A program made the translations under genes and the position numbers. Below the pieces are notes generated by a model. The model ran no database searches. It saw nothing but the letters and a program-made list of their open reading frames with translations, and was not told the origin of the DNA. Below are positions 25,030-33,112 of a DNA stretch of 43,239 bases, in pieces. Position 1 is the first letter of the stretch. Each line of letters opens with the position of its first letter. This stretch comes from Arthrobacter silvisoli. GTDB lineage: Bacteria > Actinomycetota > Actinomycetes > Actinomycetales > Micrococcaceae. The DNA lies in assembly GCF_003369445.1 (NCBI RefSeq), contig NZ_QRCU01000028.1, positions 1-43,239 on the forward strand, written 5' to 3'.

Positions 25030-27363
25030 ATGCCTCACCCATCAGCTTCCGCAGCCGTTCCCAACGACGCCCACAGCCCGCCGGGCGAGCCTCCGGCGGG
25101 CAACAAGGCGGGCAAGGCCGGCGGGCCCGGCACAAGGCGGCTCTCCTTCCTCAGCAGCCTGGGCGCCGACCTCCCCGCCTCACTCGTGGTCTTCCTGGTA
25201 GCGCTCCCCCTCTCCCTCGGCATCGCCGCGGCCTCGGGGGCACCCATCATGGCGGGCCTGATCGCAGCAGCAATCGGCGGAATCGTGGCCGGCAGCCTGG
25301 GCGGCTCGCCCCTGCAGGTGAGCGGCCCGGCCGCCGGGCTGACCGTCGTCGTCGCGGGCCTCGTGGACGAGTTCGGCTGGCAGGTGACCTGCGCGATTAC
25401 CGCCGCTGCCGGCGTCGTGCAATTGCTCCTTGGAGTCAGCCGCGTGGGCCGCGCCGCCTTGGCGGTGTCCCCGGTGGTGGTCAAAGCGATGCTTGCCGGC
25501 ATCGGCATCACGATCATCCTGCAGCAACTGCACGTCCTGCTCGGAGGGAAAGCCGCCGGGTCCGCGGTCGAAAACCTCACTGCCCTGCCGGCGGCCATCA
25601 CGAACGTGGAACTGCACTCCGCCCTGCTCGGCATCGCCGTCGTGGCGATCCTGCTCGCCTGGAAGTTCCTGCCCGCCGCGGTGCGGAAGGTTCCCGGGCC
25701 GCTGGCCGCCGTCGTACTCGTCACAGCGCTGTCCGTGCCCGTGGCGCCTGGCGTCGAACGCATCAGTTTCAGCGGTTCCCTGTTCGACGCCGTCGCACTG
25801 CCCAGCCTGCCCGACGGCAACTGGCGTGCCGCAGCCATGGCCGTCCTCACCGTGGCGATGATCGCGAGCATCGAATCGCTGCTGTCCGCCGTCGCCGTGG
25901 ACAAGATGCACTCGGGGCCGCGCACCAGGCTCGACCGCGAACTCGTCGGGCAAGGCTCCGCGAACATGGTCTCCGGCATGCTCGGCGGCCTCCCCGTCAC
26001 GGGCGTGATCGTCCGCAGCGCCACCAATGTGGAGGCGGGCGCCGCGAGCCGGGCTTCGGCGATCCTGCACGGCGTGTGGGTGCTGGTGTTCTCCGTCCTC
26101 GCCGCGGGCTTGATCCAGCTCATCCCGCTGGCCGTGCTGGCCGGCCTCCTGCTGGTGATCGGCGCCAAACTCATCAAAGTGGCCGACATCCGGACGAGCC
26201 GCCGTACCGGGGACCTCCTCGTGTACGTGGTCACCCTGGCCTGCGTCGTCTTCCTCAACTTGCTCGAAGGCGTCATCATCGGCCTGGCACTGGCCGCGCT
26301 GTGCGTGTTGTGGCGGGTGCTCCGGGCCCAGATCCACGCCCACCAAGCCACCGCCGCGCACCTTCCGTGGCGCGTGACCATCGCCGGGTCCTGCAGCTTC
26401 TTCGCCCTGCCCCGGCTGAACCGTGTCCTCCATTCCGTGCCCGAGGGCCAGGACGTCATGGTGGAACTCAACGCCGACTACCTTGACCATGCCTTCCGCG
26501 AAGCCCTGCTCGCCTGGCAGAGCCGGCACCGGAGCACCGGTGCCTCCGTGGTGCTGGAAGAACACGGCACCACTGCCTTCCGCGACGCCGCGGACCGGAC
26601 GCCGCAGCGCCGGGACCCGCGGGAGTTTCCGCTCCCGCCGAGGAATTCCTGGCAGGCGCCGCTCCCAGCGGACTCCCCTGCCGCCGTCGACGACGACGGG
26701 CAGCCGCGCCTGCGCTCGATCCTCCTGGGGATCGACAAGTACCACCGGCGGCATGCGGACAAGGTCCGCCCGCTGGTGCGGGACCTTGCCGAGGGACAGA
26801 ACCCGGACACGCTTTTTGTGGCCTGCGTCGATTCCCGCGTGAACCCGAACCTGATCACCAGCAGCGGCCCGGGCGACCTGCTGACGCTGCGCAACATCGG
26901 CAACGTGGTGTGCAGCGATGGCCACGATGCCTCCATTGACTCGGCGTTGTCGTTCGCGGTCAAAGGACTGTCGGTGGACTCGATCGTGGTCTGCGGCCAT
27001 TCCAACTGCGGCGCCATGAAAGCCGTCCTGGCGGATGCCGAAGGTGCGGGCAACGCCGCCCTGGGCTCCGGCTTTGACACCTGGCTCGGGCACGCCCGCC
27101 CGAGCTACAGCGAGCTGATGGCGGGGCATCCTGTCGCCCTGGCCGCCGAGGCGGCAGGGTACAGCCGCCTCGACCAGCTCAGCATGGTGAATGTGGCCGT
27201 CCAGCTCCGGAAACTCGAAGAGCACCCGGTCACCGGCCCTGCCCTGGCGTCGGGCGCGGTCCAGGCCACCGGGCTGTTCTACGACATCCGTACGGCCCGC
27301 GTGGTCCTCGTGACCACGGAGGGCATCGAGCAACTGGATCCGAGCATGGCGGCGGTCCGGTAG
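25030..27363 (+). CDS. SulP-family anion transporter fused to beta-carbonic anhydrase
   Basis: A 777-residue fusion. Residues about 40-430 form the SulP membrane domain (RRLSFLSSLGADLPASLVV; LGGSPLQVSGPAAGLTVVV), followed by a short degenerate STAS-like region (about 445-525), a Pro-rich linker and a beta-class carbonic anhydrase (about 560-777). Zinc ligands are C599 (ACVDSRVNPN), H657 and C660 (CGHSNCGAMK), with the D601-R603 dyad present. The likely role is bicarbonate uptake or export coupled to CO2 hydration. AAGGA lies 6 nt before the ATG. Such fusions are known in bacteria. Bounded by hairpins on both sides, so monocistronic. Confidence 0.95.
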   Translation: MPHPSASAAVPNDAHSPPGEPPAGNKAGKAGGPGTRRLSFLSSLGADLPASLVVFLVALPLSLGIAAASGAPIMAGLIAAAIGGIVAGSLGGSPLQVSGPAAGLTVVVAGLVDEFGWQVTCAITAAAGVVQLLLGVSRVGRAALAVSPVVVKAMLAGIGITIILQQLHVLLGGKAAGSAVENLTALPAAITNVELHSALLGIAVVAILLAWKFLPAAVRKVPGPLAAVVLVTALSVPVAPGVERISFSGSLFDAVALPSLPDGNWRAAAMAVLTVAMIASIESLLSAVAVDKMHSGPRTRLDRELVGQGSANMVSGMLGGLPVTGVIVRSATNVEAGAASRASAILHGVWVLVFSVLAAGLIQLIPLAVLAGLLLVIGAKLIKVADIRTSRRTGDLLVYVVTLACVVFLNLLEGVIIGLALAALCVLWRVLRAQIHAHQATAAHLPWRVTIAGSCSFFALPRLNRVLHSVPEGQDVMVELNADYLDHAFREALLAWQSRHRSTGASVVLEEHGTTAFRDAADRTPQRRDPREFPLPPRNSWQAPLPADSPAAVDDDGQPRLRSILLGIDKYHRRHADKVRPLVRDLAEGQNPDTLFVACVDSRVNPNLITSSGPGDLLTLRNIGNVVCSDGHDASIDSALSFAVKGLSVDSIVVCGHSNCGAMKAVLADAEGAGNAALGSGFDTWLGHARPSYSELMAGHPVALAAEAAGYSRLDQLSMVNVAVQLRKLEEHPVTGPALASGAVQATGLFYDIRTARVVLVTTEGIEQLDPSMAAVR

Positions 27364-27380
27364 GGGATGCACTTGTAGAT

Positions 27381-27427
27381 GGCTACGGCCCCCGTCTCCG
27401 CCGTGCGCAGAGGCGGGGGCCGTAGCC
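27381..27427 (+). terminator. Hairpin terminator after the SulP-CA gene
   Basis: A perfect 14-bp stem (27381-27394 with 27414-27427), extendable by four pairs including one G-U, starts 17 bp after the stop. There is no T tract. Confidence 0.7.
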
Positions 27428-27636
27428 GGCAACACTCCACCACTCAGACCCGGCGCAGCCGAACCCTTGACGGGTCCTTGACACCCGGCCGGCATGACGG
27501 CTGTCCGTCCTTCAGCGTCCAATGCCGGCGTTTGGAATTCGTTAAGGCCTGTGTCGGAAAAGCAATGGCGGTGTTCCCATGGAAGGTGAAAGCCGGCGCA
27601 AACAGCGCCAATACCTTCCGGACAGGAGATCCAGAG

Positions 27637-28224
27637 ATGGCCAGGGGACCGCAGGAAGGCACACCGGCTTCCGGAGGCGGGGCTTATGTTTCGATCGATG
27701 AGACTGGTGAGTTCGCCTACCATCCCTCCGAAGCGGCCCTGCTTGCCGGGTTTGAGTATGTCGAGGAGGCGGCATGCATCCTCGACCGGGCAGGCATCCA
27801 GCACCGGCTTGTGCTGGACAGAAACCGCAAGCTGCGCCTCGGCCAAGGCCTTGGAGAAGTGGATTTGGAATGGCTCATGCGGGCCTGGACGGACGCGTTG
27901 AAAACCCATCCCTCGGCGCACCGGCTGCGCCGCTTCCTGCCGGCACGCGCCGGACTGCTGGCAGGACTGTTCGAAACCCTTGCCCTCGAGCAAGGCGCAC
28001 CGGCGCCCGGAAATCCATGGCAGGTGATGGCCGATGGCAGGACCGAGGACCTTCCGGCGCTGCCGGAAGTCGATCACCGCACCGCTGCGTTGCGCCAGCA
28101 TGGGGATCTCCGGGTCACTGATCCCCAGGGCCACGTTTATCGCCCGGTATGGACGCATCCGCGGCTGGTTCCGGGCAAGCCCATCTACGTCGAACTGCCC
28201 GATATCCCGGGCCCGGTTGCGTAG
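27637..28224 (+). CDS. Hypothetical protein (195 aa)
   Basis: A 195-residue soluble protein that I do not recognise. The start at 27637 is fixed by AGGAGAT about 7 nt upstream; the longer open frame from 27379 crosses the preceding terminator and is rejected. The N-terminus is Gly/Pro-rich (MARGPQEGTPASGGGAYVSI), followed by a mixed alpha/beta body with DRAGIQHRLVLDRNRKLRLG and LGEVDLEWLMRAW, then an Arg-rich helix HRLRRFLPARAGLL. It ends GKPIYVELPDIPGPVA. No signal peptide, membrane segment or Cys motif is seen. It stands between SulP-CA and a secreted protein with no operon link. Confidence 0.8.
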   Translation: MARGPQEGTPASGGGAYVSIDETGEFAYHPSEAALLAGFEYVEEAACILDRAGIQHRLVLDRNRKLRLGQGLGEVDLEWLMRAWTDALKTHPSAHRLRRFLPARAGLLAGLFETLALEQGAPAPGNPWQVMADGRTEDLPALPEVDHRTAALRQHGDLRVTDPQGHVYRPVWTHPRLVPGKPIYVELPDIPGPVA

Positions 28225-28254
28225 CGGAACCCGGGCCGCAGGGACCCGGGAAAA

Positions 28255-28283
28255 CACCTTCAGCGTTCACCTTCAGCGTTCAC
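28255..28283. repeat. 13-bp direct repeat, two copies
   Basis: CACCTTCAGCGTT occurs at 28255-28267 and 28268-28280, followed by CAC. It lies about 70-100 bp upstream of a possible TAACTT -10 box and could be a regulator site or slippage product. Confidence 0.8.
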
Positions 28284-28351
28284 AGTAACGCGGGATCGTT
28301 GACCCCCCGCCCAACGGACCCGTTGCTCTGGACCGACGACCGCGACCGGCG

Positions 28352-28357
28352 TAACTT
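28352..28357 (+). promoter_or_regulatory. Possible promoter of the secreted protein gene
   Basis: TAACTT (28352-28357) lies 17 bp after TGGACC (28329-28334), a weak -35. The predicted start leaves a leader of about 28 nt with GGGGAGG. Confidence 0.35.
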
Positions 28358-28391
28358 AACGTCCAAACGCTGTGCTGGGGAGGTGAGTGTT

Positions 28392-29309
28392 TTGGCCAGA
28401 TATTTAGGCCATGGCGCCGTTTCCTTTCTTCGCCCTGCTCTTCCCGCCCTTTTTGGCGCCTTGGTGTGGCTGGTGTGGCTCGCCGGTCCGTCGCAGGCCA
28501 GTGATCTCTTGCCCCCGGTTCCGGCGGGACCCTCGACAACCACCCTCCCCACTGTTCCGTTGCCGGCCGTTTCGCTGGCCCCGGCCCCGACGCCGACCTT
28601 GGATCTGGCGCCAGCCCCCACTCTGGACCTGGCAGTGGCCCCTACAGTGCCATCAGCCCTGGACCTCGGCCCGGCAGTGCCCTCGATACCTGCCGTCCCC
28701 ACGATCCCGTCTCCTACCCTTCCGCTGGCACCGACGCAATTAGCCGAGATTCCGCAAGCCGTCATCAATGAGCTGCCGGATGCCGTCGCAACACCTGTCG
28801 TCGGGGTGATCGACGCCGTGACGCCCCTGATTGACCCCGTCGACAGGCCGACGCTGCCGGTGCCCGGGCAGTTGCCGGTGCCCGGGCTGCTGCCCTTGGC
28901 TCCCGGCTCCGATCCCGCCGCGTCCGCCGCCGGACCACGCGTGCCGGCTGCCGCCACCGCTTTTCGCCATACCAACGTGCTTCCGCCAAAGGCCCAGGCC
29001 GGACCGGCAACGAACACAGGGAGCCCCGGATTCATCCCGCACCTGCTGGTCGTTGTGCCCGCTGCATTGTCGGCGACGGCAGAAAGACCGCCTCCAGATG
29101 GTGCCCCGCCGGGCAAGCCCCTCCCTCCGGCCACACCCCCGGCCCAAGCCGGGGCTACGAACGGACCACAGGGCGGTTCAGCCCATGGCGCCGCAGATCT
29201 TCCTGATCAACGGGCACTGGCACCACCGAAGGGAAACGCGGCCGTCCGCGACGGACCACAGGTCCCCGCAGCCGGACCTGCGTTCGATCCCGGCTCTTCT
29301 CCCGACTGA
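28392..29309 (+). CDS. Secreted Pro/Ala/Leu-rich low-complexity protein
   Basis: A 305-residue protein whose frame supports a TTG start at 28392, 8 nt after GGGGAGG (28377-28383). The N-terminus is a Sec signal peptide: MARYLGHGAVSFLRPALPAL then FGALVWLVWLAGPSQA, with cleavage predicted before SDLLPP. The mature part is proline- and alanine-rich with short imperfect repeats (PTLDLAPAPTLDLAVAPT; VPSIPAVPTIPSPTLPLAP; LPVPGQLPVPGLLPLAP). A hydrophobic stretch FIPHLLVVVPAALSA near residue 222 could be a second membrane segment. No enzymatic domain or sortase motif is visible; a surface or wall-associated structural role is only a guess. Confidence 0.75.
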   Translation: MARYLGHGAVSFLRPALPALFGALVWLVWLAGPSQASDLLPPVPAGPSTTTLPTVPLPAVSLAPAPTPTLDLAPAPTLDLAVAPTVPSALDLGPAVPSIPAVPTIPSPTLPLAPTQLAEIPQAVINELPDAVATPVVGVIDAVTPLIDPVDRPTLPVPGQLPVPGLLPLAPGSDPAASAAGPRVPAAATAFRHTNVLPPKAQAGPATNTGSPGFIPHLLVVVPAALSATAERPPPDGAPPGKPLPPATPPAQAGATNGPQGGSAHGAADLPDQRALAPPKGNAAVRDGPQVPAAGPAFDPGSSPD

Positions 29310-29389
29310 GCAGGCCGTCCCTGCCCTGGGCAGGCACGACCACCTGCGCTACACCGCGCAGGATCCGGCCTCAGTCAAGAAGAGAAGCC

Positions 29390-29479
29390 ATGAGAGACCA
29401 TATCCACGTTCAAGACCGCAGCAATCACCTCAACGCATTCATCGGCAACTGGCCCGACCCCATGCGGAAAGGAGCATAG
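29390..29479 (+). CDS. Possible 29-aa small ORF
   Basis: ATG 29390 to TAG 29479 encodes a charged peptide beginning MRDHIHVQDRSNHLNAF, with a purine-rich AAGAGAAG directly upstream. It lies in the 295-bp gap between the secreted protein and a strong terminator. No homologue is recognised and the composition is not decisive. Confidence 0.25.
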   Translation: MRDHIHVQDRSNHLNAFIGNWPDPMRKGA

Positions 29480-29528
29480 CCACCGGAGGCGTCCAGGCGC
29501 CTGAAGGCAAGAACGATAGACAAGAAAC

Positions 29529-29569
29529 GACGCCGGCCGTGCAGTCAGCTTGACTGCACGGCCGGCGTC
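29529..29569. terminator. Bidirectional 19-bp hairpin terminator
   Basis: A perfect 19-bp stem (29529-29547 with 29551-29569) with loop GCT separates the rightward secreted-protein unit from the leftward amidotransferase gene. Confidence 0.8.
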
Positions 29570-29604
29570 ATGGTGGCCGGGCAGGTTGTGCTTACGCTCT
29601 GAAG

Positions 29605-30342
29605 CTATTGCTGGCTTGCGTAGCGGCTCACGAAGTTCCGTAAAAGCTTCATCGGCTCAGTCACCGTATGCTTATGGGCCTCGATGATGAGCCGCTCGGC
29701 GTCGTCCGGCGGAAAGTAGCCCGCGTGCCGGTACGTGTTGATCCGCAGGGCCAGCCCGTCGGCGTCGAGCTCCGGATGGAACTGGGTGGCATAGAGGTTC
29801 CGCTTGATCCGGAACATCTGCACGGGGCATGCCGCCGACCCGGCCAGGAGGACGGCATGGCCCGGCAGCACCGTGCAGGCCTCCTTGTGGCCGACGAACG
29901 CTTCGAAGCGCTCGTCCATTCCGGTCAGCAGGGGGTCCTGGATGCCGTCGGCGGTCAGTTTGACGGTCACAGCACCCAGGGTTTCGCCGTAGGTGCGGTC
30001 GATGACGGCGCCTTGGTGGCGGCCCAGCGTGCCGACCCCGTAGCAGGCCCCAAGGAACGGGTAGTCCAGCGCCACGATGCGGTCCAGCAGCCCGGCAAGT
30101 TCACGCTCCACGCGGTGCTGGGTCTCGCTTTTGCGCTCCGGCGGGTCGCTGGAGGTGAAAGGGCTGCCACCGACAATCACCCCGGAGTAGTCAGCCAGGT
30201 CCAGCTCCGGCAGGGGTCCCGCCTCGAGCCGGATGCGCCTCAGCTCGGACTCGTCGAGCCCGCCGAAACGCAGGTATGAGCGGTATTCCTCCTCGGCCGC
30301 AATGTCTTCAGCACGGGAGGCGAGCAACAGGAACGGCTTCAC
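29605..30342 (-). CDS. Class I glutamine amidotransferase-like protein
   Basis: A 245-residue stand-alone GATase1 protein. The nucleophile C100 is in FLGACYGVG, and the catalytic pair H189 and E191 in QFHPE completes the triad. Such stand-alone members, often annotated GMP synthase-like, may hydrolyse glutamine or gamma-glutamyl compounds; the acceptor is not encoded nearby. The GTG at 30342 is chosen: a CAAACT box lies exactly 6 nt before it and no ribosome site is present, so the mRNA may be leaderless; the much longer open frame upstream is antisense to amt. It is divergent from amt, which suggests nitrogen metabolism. Confidence 0.88.
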   Translation of the reverse strand: MKPFLLLASRAEDIAAEEEYRSYLRFGGLDESELRRIRLEAGPLPELDLADYSGVIVGGSPFTSSDPPERKSETQHRVERELAGLLDRIVALDYPFLGACYGVGTLGRHQGAVIDRTYGETLGAVTVKLTADGIQDPLLTGMDERFEAFVGHKEACTVLPGHAVLLAGSAACPVQMFRIKRNLYATQFHPELDADGLALRINTYRHAGYFPPDDAERLIIEAHKHTVTEPMKLLRNFVSRYASQQ

Positions 30343-30654
30343 ACAGCAAGTTTGCGCCCGTCCCGGACGCTGCGCCAGTGGCGGGAAAGCAGGTGAGCCT
30401 GGGTTTACATGGAGGAAACGTCGGGTCGCGTCAGCCCGCAAACCGCAGCCAAAACGACCGTGGAAACATGCTTGAAACATGGCCGTCATGCGGTCTTCAC
30501 GTGGGCCGGATTTCTGTAACTTGGCCGCAATTTTTTCCCTCCTTTCCTGAAACACAAGCCGTGAACCATTGAACCGTGCCACTGGTACGGGGGGATGAAT
30601 ACGGGAGCCACGGCCTCCCGCAGACGGACTGCTGACGGAGAAGGGAACACGCAA
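30343..30654. promoter_or_regulatory. Divergent amidotransferase/amt control region with GlnR-like half-sites
   Basis: This 312-bp gap holds CAAACT (30349-30354 read leftward), the likely -10 of the amidotransferase. Toward amt it has GAAAC-N6-GAAAC (30463-30478), GTAAC-N6-GCAAT (30516-30531) and another GAAAC at 30549, exactly 33 bp after the GTAAC. GlnR sites are GTNAC-N6-GAAAC with 11-bp half-site spacing, so this may be a nitrogen-control region. The match is imperfect. Confidence 0.4.
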
Positions 30655-31947
30655 GTGCACATCACTGCGGAACAGATTTGGATGATGGTGGCGGCAGCCC
30701 TCACCCTCATGATGACCCCGGCACTGGGGCTCTTCTACGGCGGCATGACCCGTGCCAAGTCCTCCCTCAACATGATCATGATGAGCTTCCTCGCCGCGGC
30801 CATCGCCGGCGCGGTCTGGGCGCTCTGGGGATACTCGATGATCGGCGGCGAGGGCTTCCTCGGCCTGTTCGGCAACCCCTTCGCCCACTTCGGCCTGGCC
30901 AACCTCATCGGCTCCCCCGACCTCATCAAGGTGGGGTACAGTGCCACGTTCGCGATCATCACCGTGGCCCTGATCAGCGGAGCCATCGCGGACCGTGCCA
31001 AGTTCAGCTCCTGGGCGGTCTTCGTTCCCGTGTGGGTCACCCTGGTCTACTGCCCGCTCGCCTTCATGGTGTGGGGCGGCGGCCTGATGAGCGCCGGCGG
31101 CGCCTTGACCGCGGTGTTCGGCCAGGTCATCGACTTCGCCGGCGGTACGGTCGTGGAGATCAGCTCCGGTACCGCCGCGTTCGTCCTGGCCCTCATCCTC
31201 GGCAAGCGTCACGGCTTCGGCAAGGACCCGAACCACCGCCCGCACAACATTCCCTTCATCATGCTCGGCGCCTGCCTGCTGTGGTTCGGCTGGTTCGGCT
31301 TCAACGGCGGCGCCGCCAGCAGCGCGGAACAGGCCGGCCTGATCTGGGTCAACACCTTGCTCGCGCCGTGCGGCGCCATGATCGGCTGGCTCATTACCGA
31401 GAAGATCCGCCACGGCCACCCCACCTCCCTCGGTGCCGCGTCCGGCGTGGTTGCCGGCCTCGTAGCCATCACCCCGTCCTGTGCCAACGTCAGCCCGGTG
31501 GCCGCCCTCGGCCTGGGCGCGGTGGCCGGCGCGGCCTGCGTGGTGTTCGTGGACCTGAAGTACAAGTTCGGCTTCGACGACTCGCTCGACGTAGTGGGCG
31601 TGCACCTGGGCGCCGGCCTCATCGGCACCCTCGCCCTCGGCTTCATTGCCATGCCGGTGGACGGCGTGGGCGGCGGCCTCTTCTACGGCGGCGGTTTCGG
31701 GCAGCTGACCGCCCAGACCGTGGCTGTGGTGATCACGATGCTGGTTTCCGGCGTCATGACCGCCGTCATCGGCCTGGTCATCAACAAGACCATCGGTTTC
31801 CGCGTCAGCCACGAGGCTGAGACCGTGGGCGTGGACCTTTCCGAGCACGCCGAGACCGCGTACGAGTTCGGCGAGATGTCCCGCAGCCACTTCCACTCGG
31901 CGCTCCACCCGGCAGCCGTGCCGGCACCGGCACCGGCCAAGGACTGA
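30655..31947 (+). CDS. amt: Ammonium transporter Amt
   Basis: A 430-residue Amt/Mep channel with 11 membrane helices, mediating ammonium uptake. The start GTG 30655 (9 nt after AAGGG) gives the normal Amt N-terminus MHITAEQIWMMVAAALTLMM; the ATG at 30595 would add 20 residues without a good ribosome site. Helix 1 TPALGLFYGGM is conserved. The pore twin-His is altered: the first position is E168 in DFAGGTVVEISSG, where E. coli AmtB has His168; the second, H317 in VVGVHLGAGLIG, is kept. The usual downstream glnK is missing; a short hairpin follows, then a frameshifted reductase gene. Confidence 0.95.
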   Translation: MHITAEQIWMMVAAALTLMMTPALGLFYGGMTRAKSSLNMIMMSFLAAAIAGAVWALWGYSMIGGEGFLGLFGNPFAHFGLANLIGSPDLIKVGYSATFAIITVALISGAIADRAKFSSWAVFVPVWVTLVYCPLAFMVWGGGLMSAGGALTAVFGQVIDFAGGTVVEISSGTAAFVLALILGKRHGFGKDPNHRPHNIPFIMLGACLLWFGWFGFNGGAASSAEQAGLIWVNTLLAPCGAMIGWLITEKIRHGHPTSLGAASGVVAGLVAITPSCANVSPVAALGLGAVAGAACVVFVDLKYKFGFDDSLDVVGVHLGAGLIGTLALGFIAMPVDGVGGGLFYGGGFGQLTAQTVAVVITMLVSGVMTAVIGLVINKTIGFRVSHEAETVGVDLSEHAETAYEFGEMSRSHFHSALHPAAVPAPAPAKD

Positions 31948-31952
31948 ATCCC

Positions 31953-31969
31953 CGCCGGGACACCCGGCG
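31953..31969 (+). terminator. Short hairpin after amt
   Basis: CGCCGGG and CCCGGCG form a 7-bp stem with a 3-nt loop 5 bp after the amt stop. There is no T tract, so termination may be weak. Confidence 0.4.
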
Positions 31970-32012
31970 TAACGCATGGAATCGGAGCCGGCCAGCCGGT
32001 GTTGCCGCAGAT

Positions 32013-32653
32013 ATGACGACAATCGGAATCATCGGTGCAGGACACATCGGCAGCCAGCTGGCCCGCAAGGCGGTTGAACTCGGCTACGACGTGGTGATCA
32101 GCAACTCCCGCGGACCCGGGACACTCGCTGCGCTGGTCGCGGAACTCGGCCCCAGGGCCCGTGCGGCAAGCGCGGCGGAGGCAGCCGCGGCAGGCGATTT
32201 CGCCGTCGTGACCGTCCCGTTCGGGCACTACCGGGACCTTCCGGCGGATGAGCTGGCGGGCAAGGTGGTCATCGACACCAACAACTACTACTGGGAGCGG
32301 GACGGCCGCGTCCCGGCGCTCGACGCCGGCCAGGCCACCACCTCGGGCTGGTCCAGAAACATCTCGCGCAGTCCAAGGTGGCCAAGGGCTTCAACCACAT
32401 CCGCGCCAAGGAAATCACCGCGGACGGTTTGCCTTCGGGAACTCCCGGCCGGCGTGCCCTGGCCACGGCCAGCGATTATCCGGAGGCTGCCGAACTGGTC
32501 ACCAGGCTTTATGACGAATTCGGCTTCGACACCGTGAACATCGGCCCGCTTTCCGAGAGCTGGCGGGCCGAACGGGACCGTCCCGCCTACGTGGTCCGGC
32601 AGGACGCTGCCGAACTTGAGGCGAACCTGGCCAGGGCGCAACGGACCATCTGA
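32013..32653 (+). pseudogene. F420-dependent NADP reductase-like gene, frameshifted
   Basis: Two parts of one NAD(P)-binding protein lie in different frames. The first (from ATG 32013) has the Rossmann start TIGIIGAGHIGSQLARKAVE and TVPFGHYRDLP, VVIDTNNYYWERDGR. After about 32345 the homologous continuation LVQKHLAQSKVAKGFNHIRA runs in the -1 frame to the stop at 32651-32653. Inserting one base near 32348 (GGGCTGG, probably once GGGCCTGG) restores a continuous protein of about 213 residues. As given, the frame misreads to a stop at 32537. This is either a recent pseudogene or a base-calling error in a GC-rich run. No clear ribosome site precedes the ATG. Confidence 0.85.
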
Positions 32654-32669
32654 CGCGAAAGCACAGGAA

Positions 32670-32705
32670 AGAAGACGACGGCGGGTGCTCCCGCCGTCGT
32701 CTTCT
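32670..32705. terminator. Bidirectional hairpin terminator (GACGGCGG family)
   Basis: A perfect 16-bp stem (32670-32685 with 32690-32705) with loop TGCT lies between the convergent reductase and ABM monooxygenase genes. The core GACGACGGCGGG matches the other family members. Confidence 0.85.
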
Positions 32706-32719
32706 GCGCTTGTGTGCCT

Positions 32720-33052
32720 CTAGAGCGAATGCCGCGACTGGCGCGCGCCGTCCGTGCGGAGCGGCGAGCCCAGCACGGTGAAGCGGTGGCCGCCGTTGTC
32801 GCCGGACAGCAGCGGCATCGCTTCGCTGATCGCGGCCTGGACGCCCGCCAGCTGCAGCGATGCCCGGTGTGCTTCGGCGGATTCCCAAAGTTCGCAGACA
32901 AACACGGTGTCCGGCGCGTCGTCATTGATGCCTACCTCGTACAGCAGGCATCCGGCCTCGCGCAGCGCGGGCTTGGGCCGGAGCAGGATCTCCACGAGTG
33001 CGTCACGTTGGCCGGCCTTCGTCCCCAAGGTTCCCACATTTGCGAAAGTCAT
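32720..33052 (-). CDS. Antibiotic biosynthesis monooxygenase (ABM)-domain protein
   Basis: A 110-residue ferredoxin-like dimeric ABM-domain protein, the fold of YgiN-type quinol monooxygenases and IsdG-like enzymes. It begins MTFANVGTLGTKAGQRDALV and has the conserved core GCLLYEVGINDDAPDTVFVC followed by ELWESAEAHRASL. The role is probably quinone or small-molecule oxidation; no partner is next to it. A CATGAT box lies 6 nt upstream of the ATG, a weak leaderless-type arrangement. A terminator at 32670-32705 follows the stop. Confidence 0.9.
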   Translation of the reverse strand: MTFANVGTLGTKAGQRDALVEILLRPKPALREAGCLLYEVGINDDAPDTVFVCELWESAEAHRASLQLAGVQAAISEAMPLLSGDNGGHRFTVLGSPLRTDGARQSRHSL

Positions 33053-33112
33053 GGGGCCATCATGGCACGCCCCGCCCGCGGGCCGGGTCAGCGACGGGCT
33101 ATGCCGACCCGT

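Noticed and set aside
25180..28257. A 1025-codon minus-strand frame across the SulP-CA region
   Set aside because: It is antisense to a clear fusion protein and crosses a terminator; its His/Gly/Arg-rich sequence is a GC-bias artefact.
28255..28283. PHO box at the 13-bp direct repeat
   Set aside because: TTCA motifs are present but the period is 13 bp with 6/7-bp substeps, not the 11-bp spacing of PHO boxes.
30342..32022. Upstream extension of the glutamine amidotransferase frame across amt
   Set aside because: The family starts at GTG 30342; the extension is antisense to the ammonium transporter and lacks homology.
32340..32355. Programmed ribosomal frameshift in the reductase gene
   Set aside because: There is no slippery heptamer, and the family is not known to use frameshifting; a one-base deletion explains the shift.
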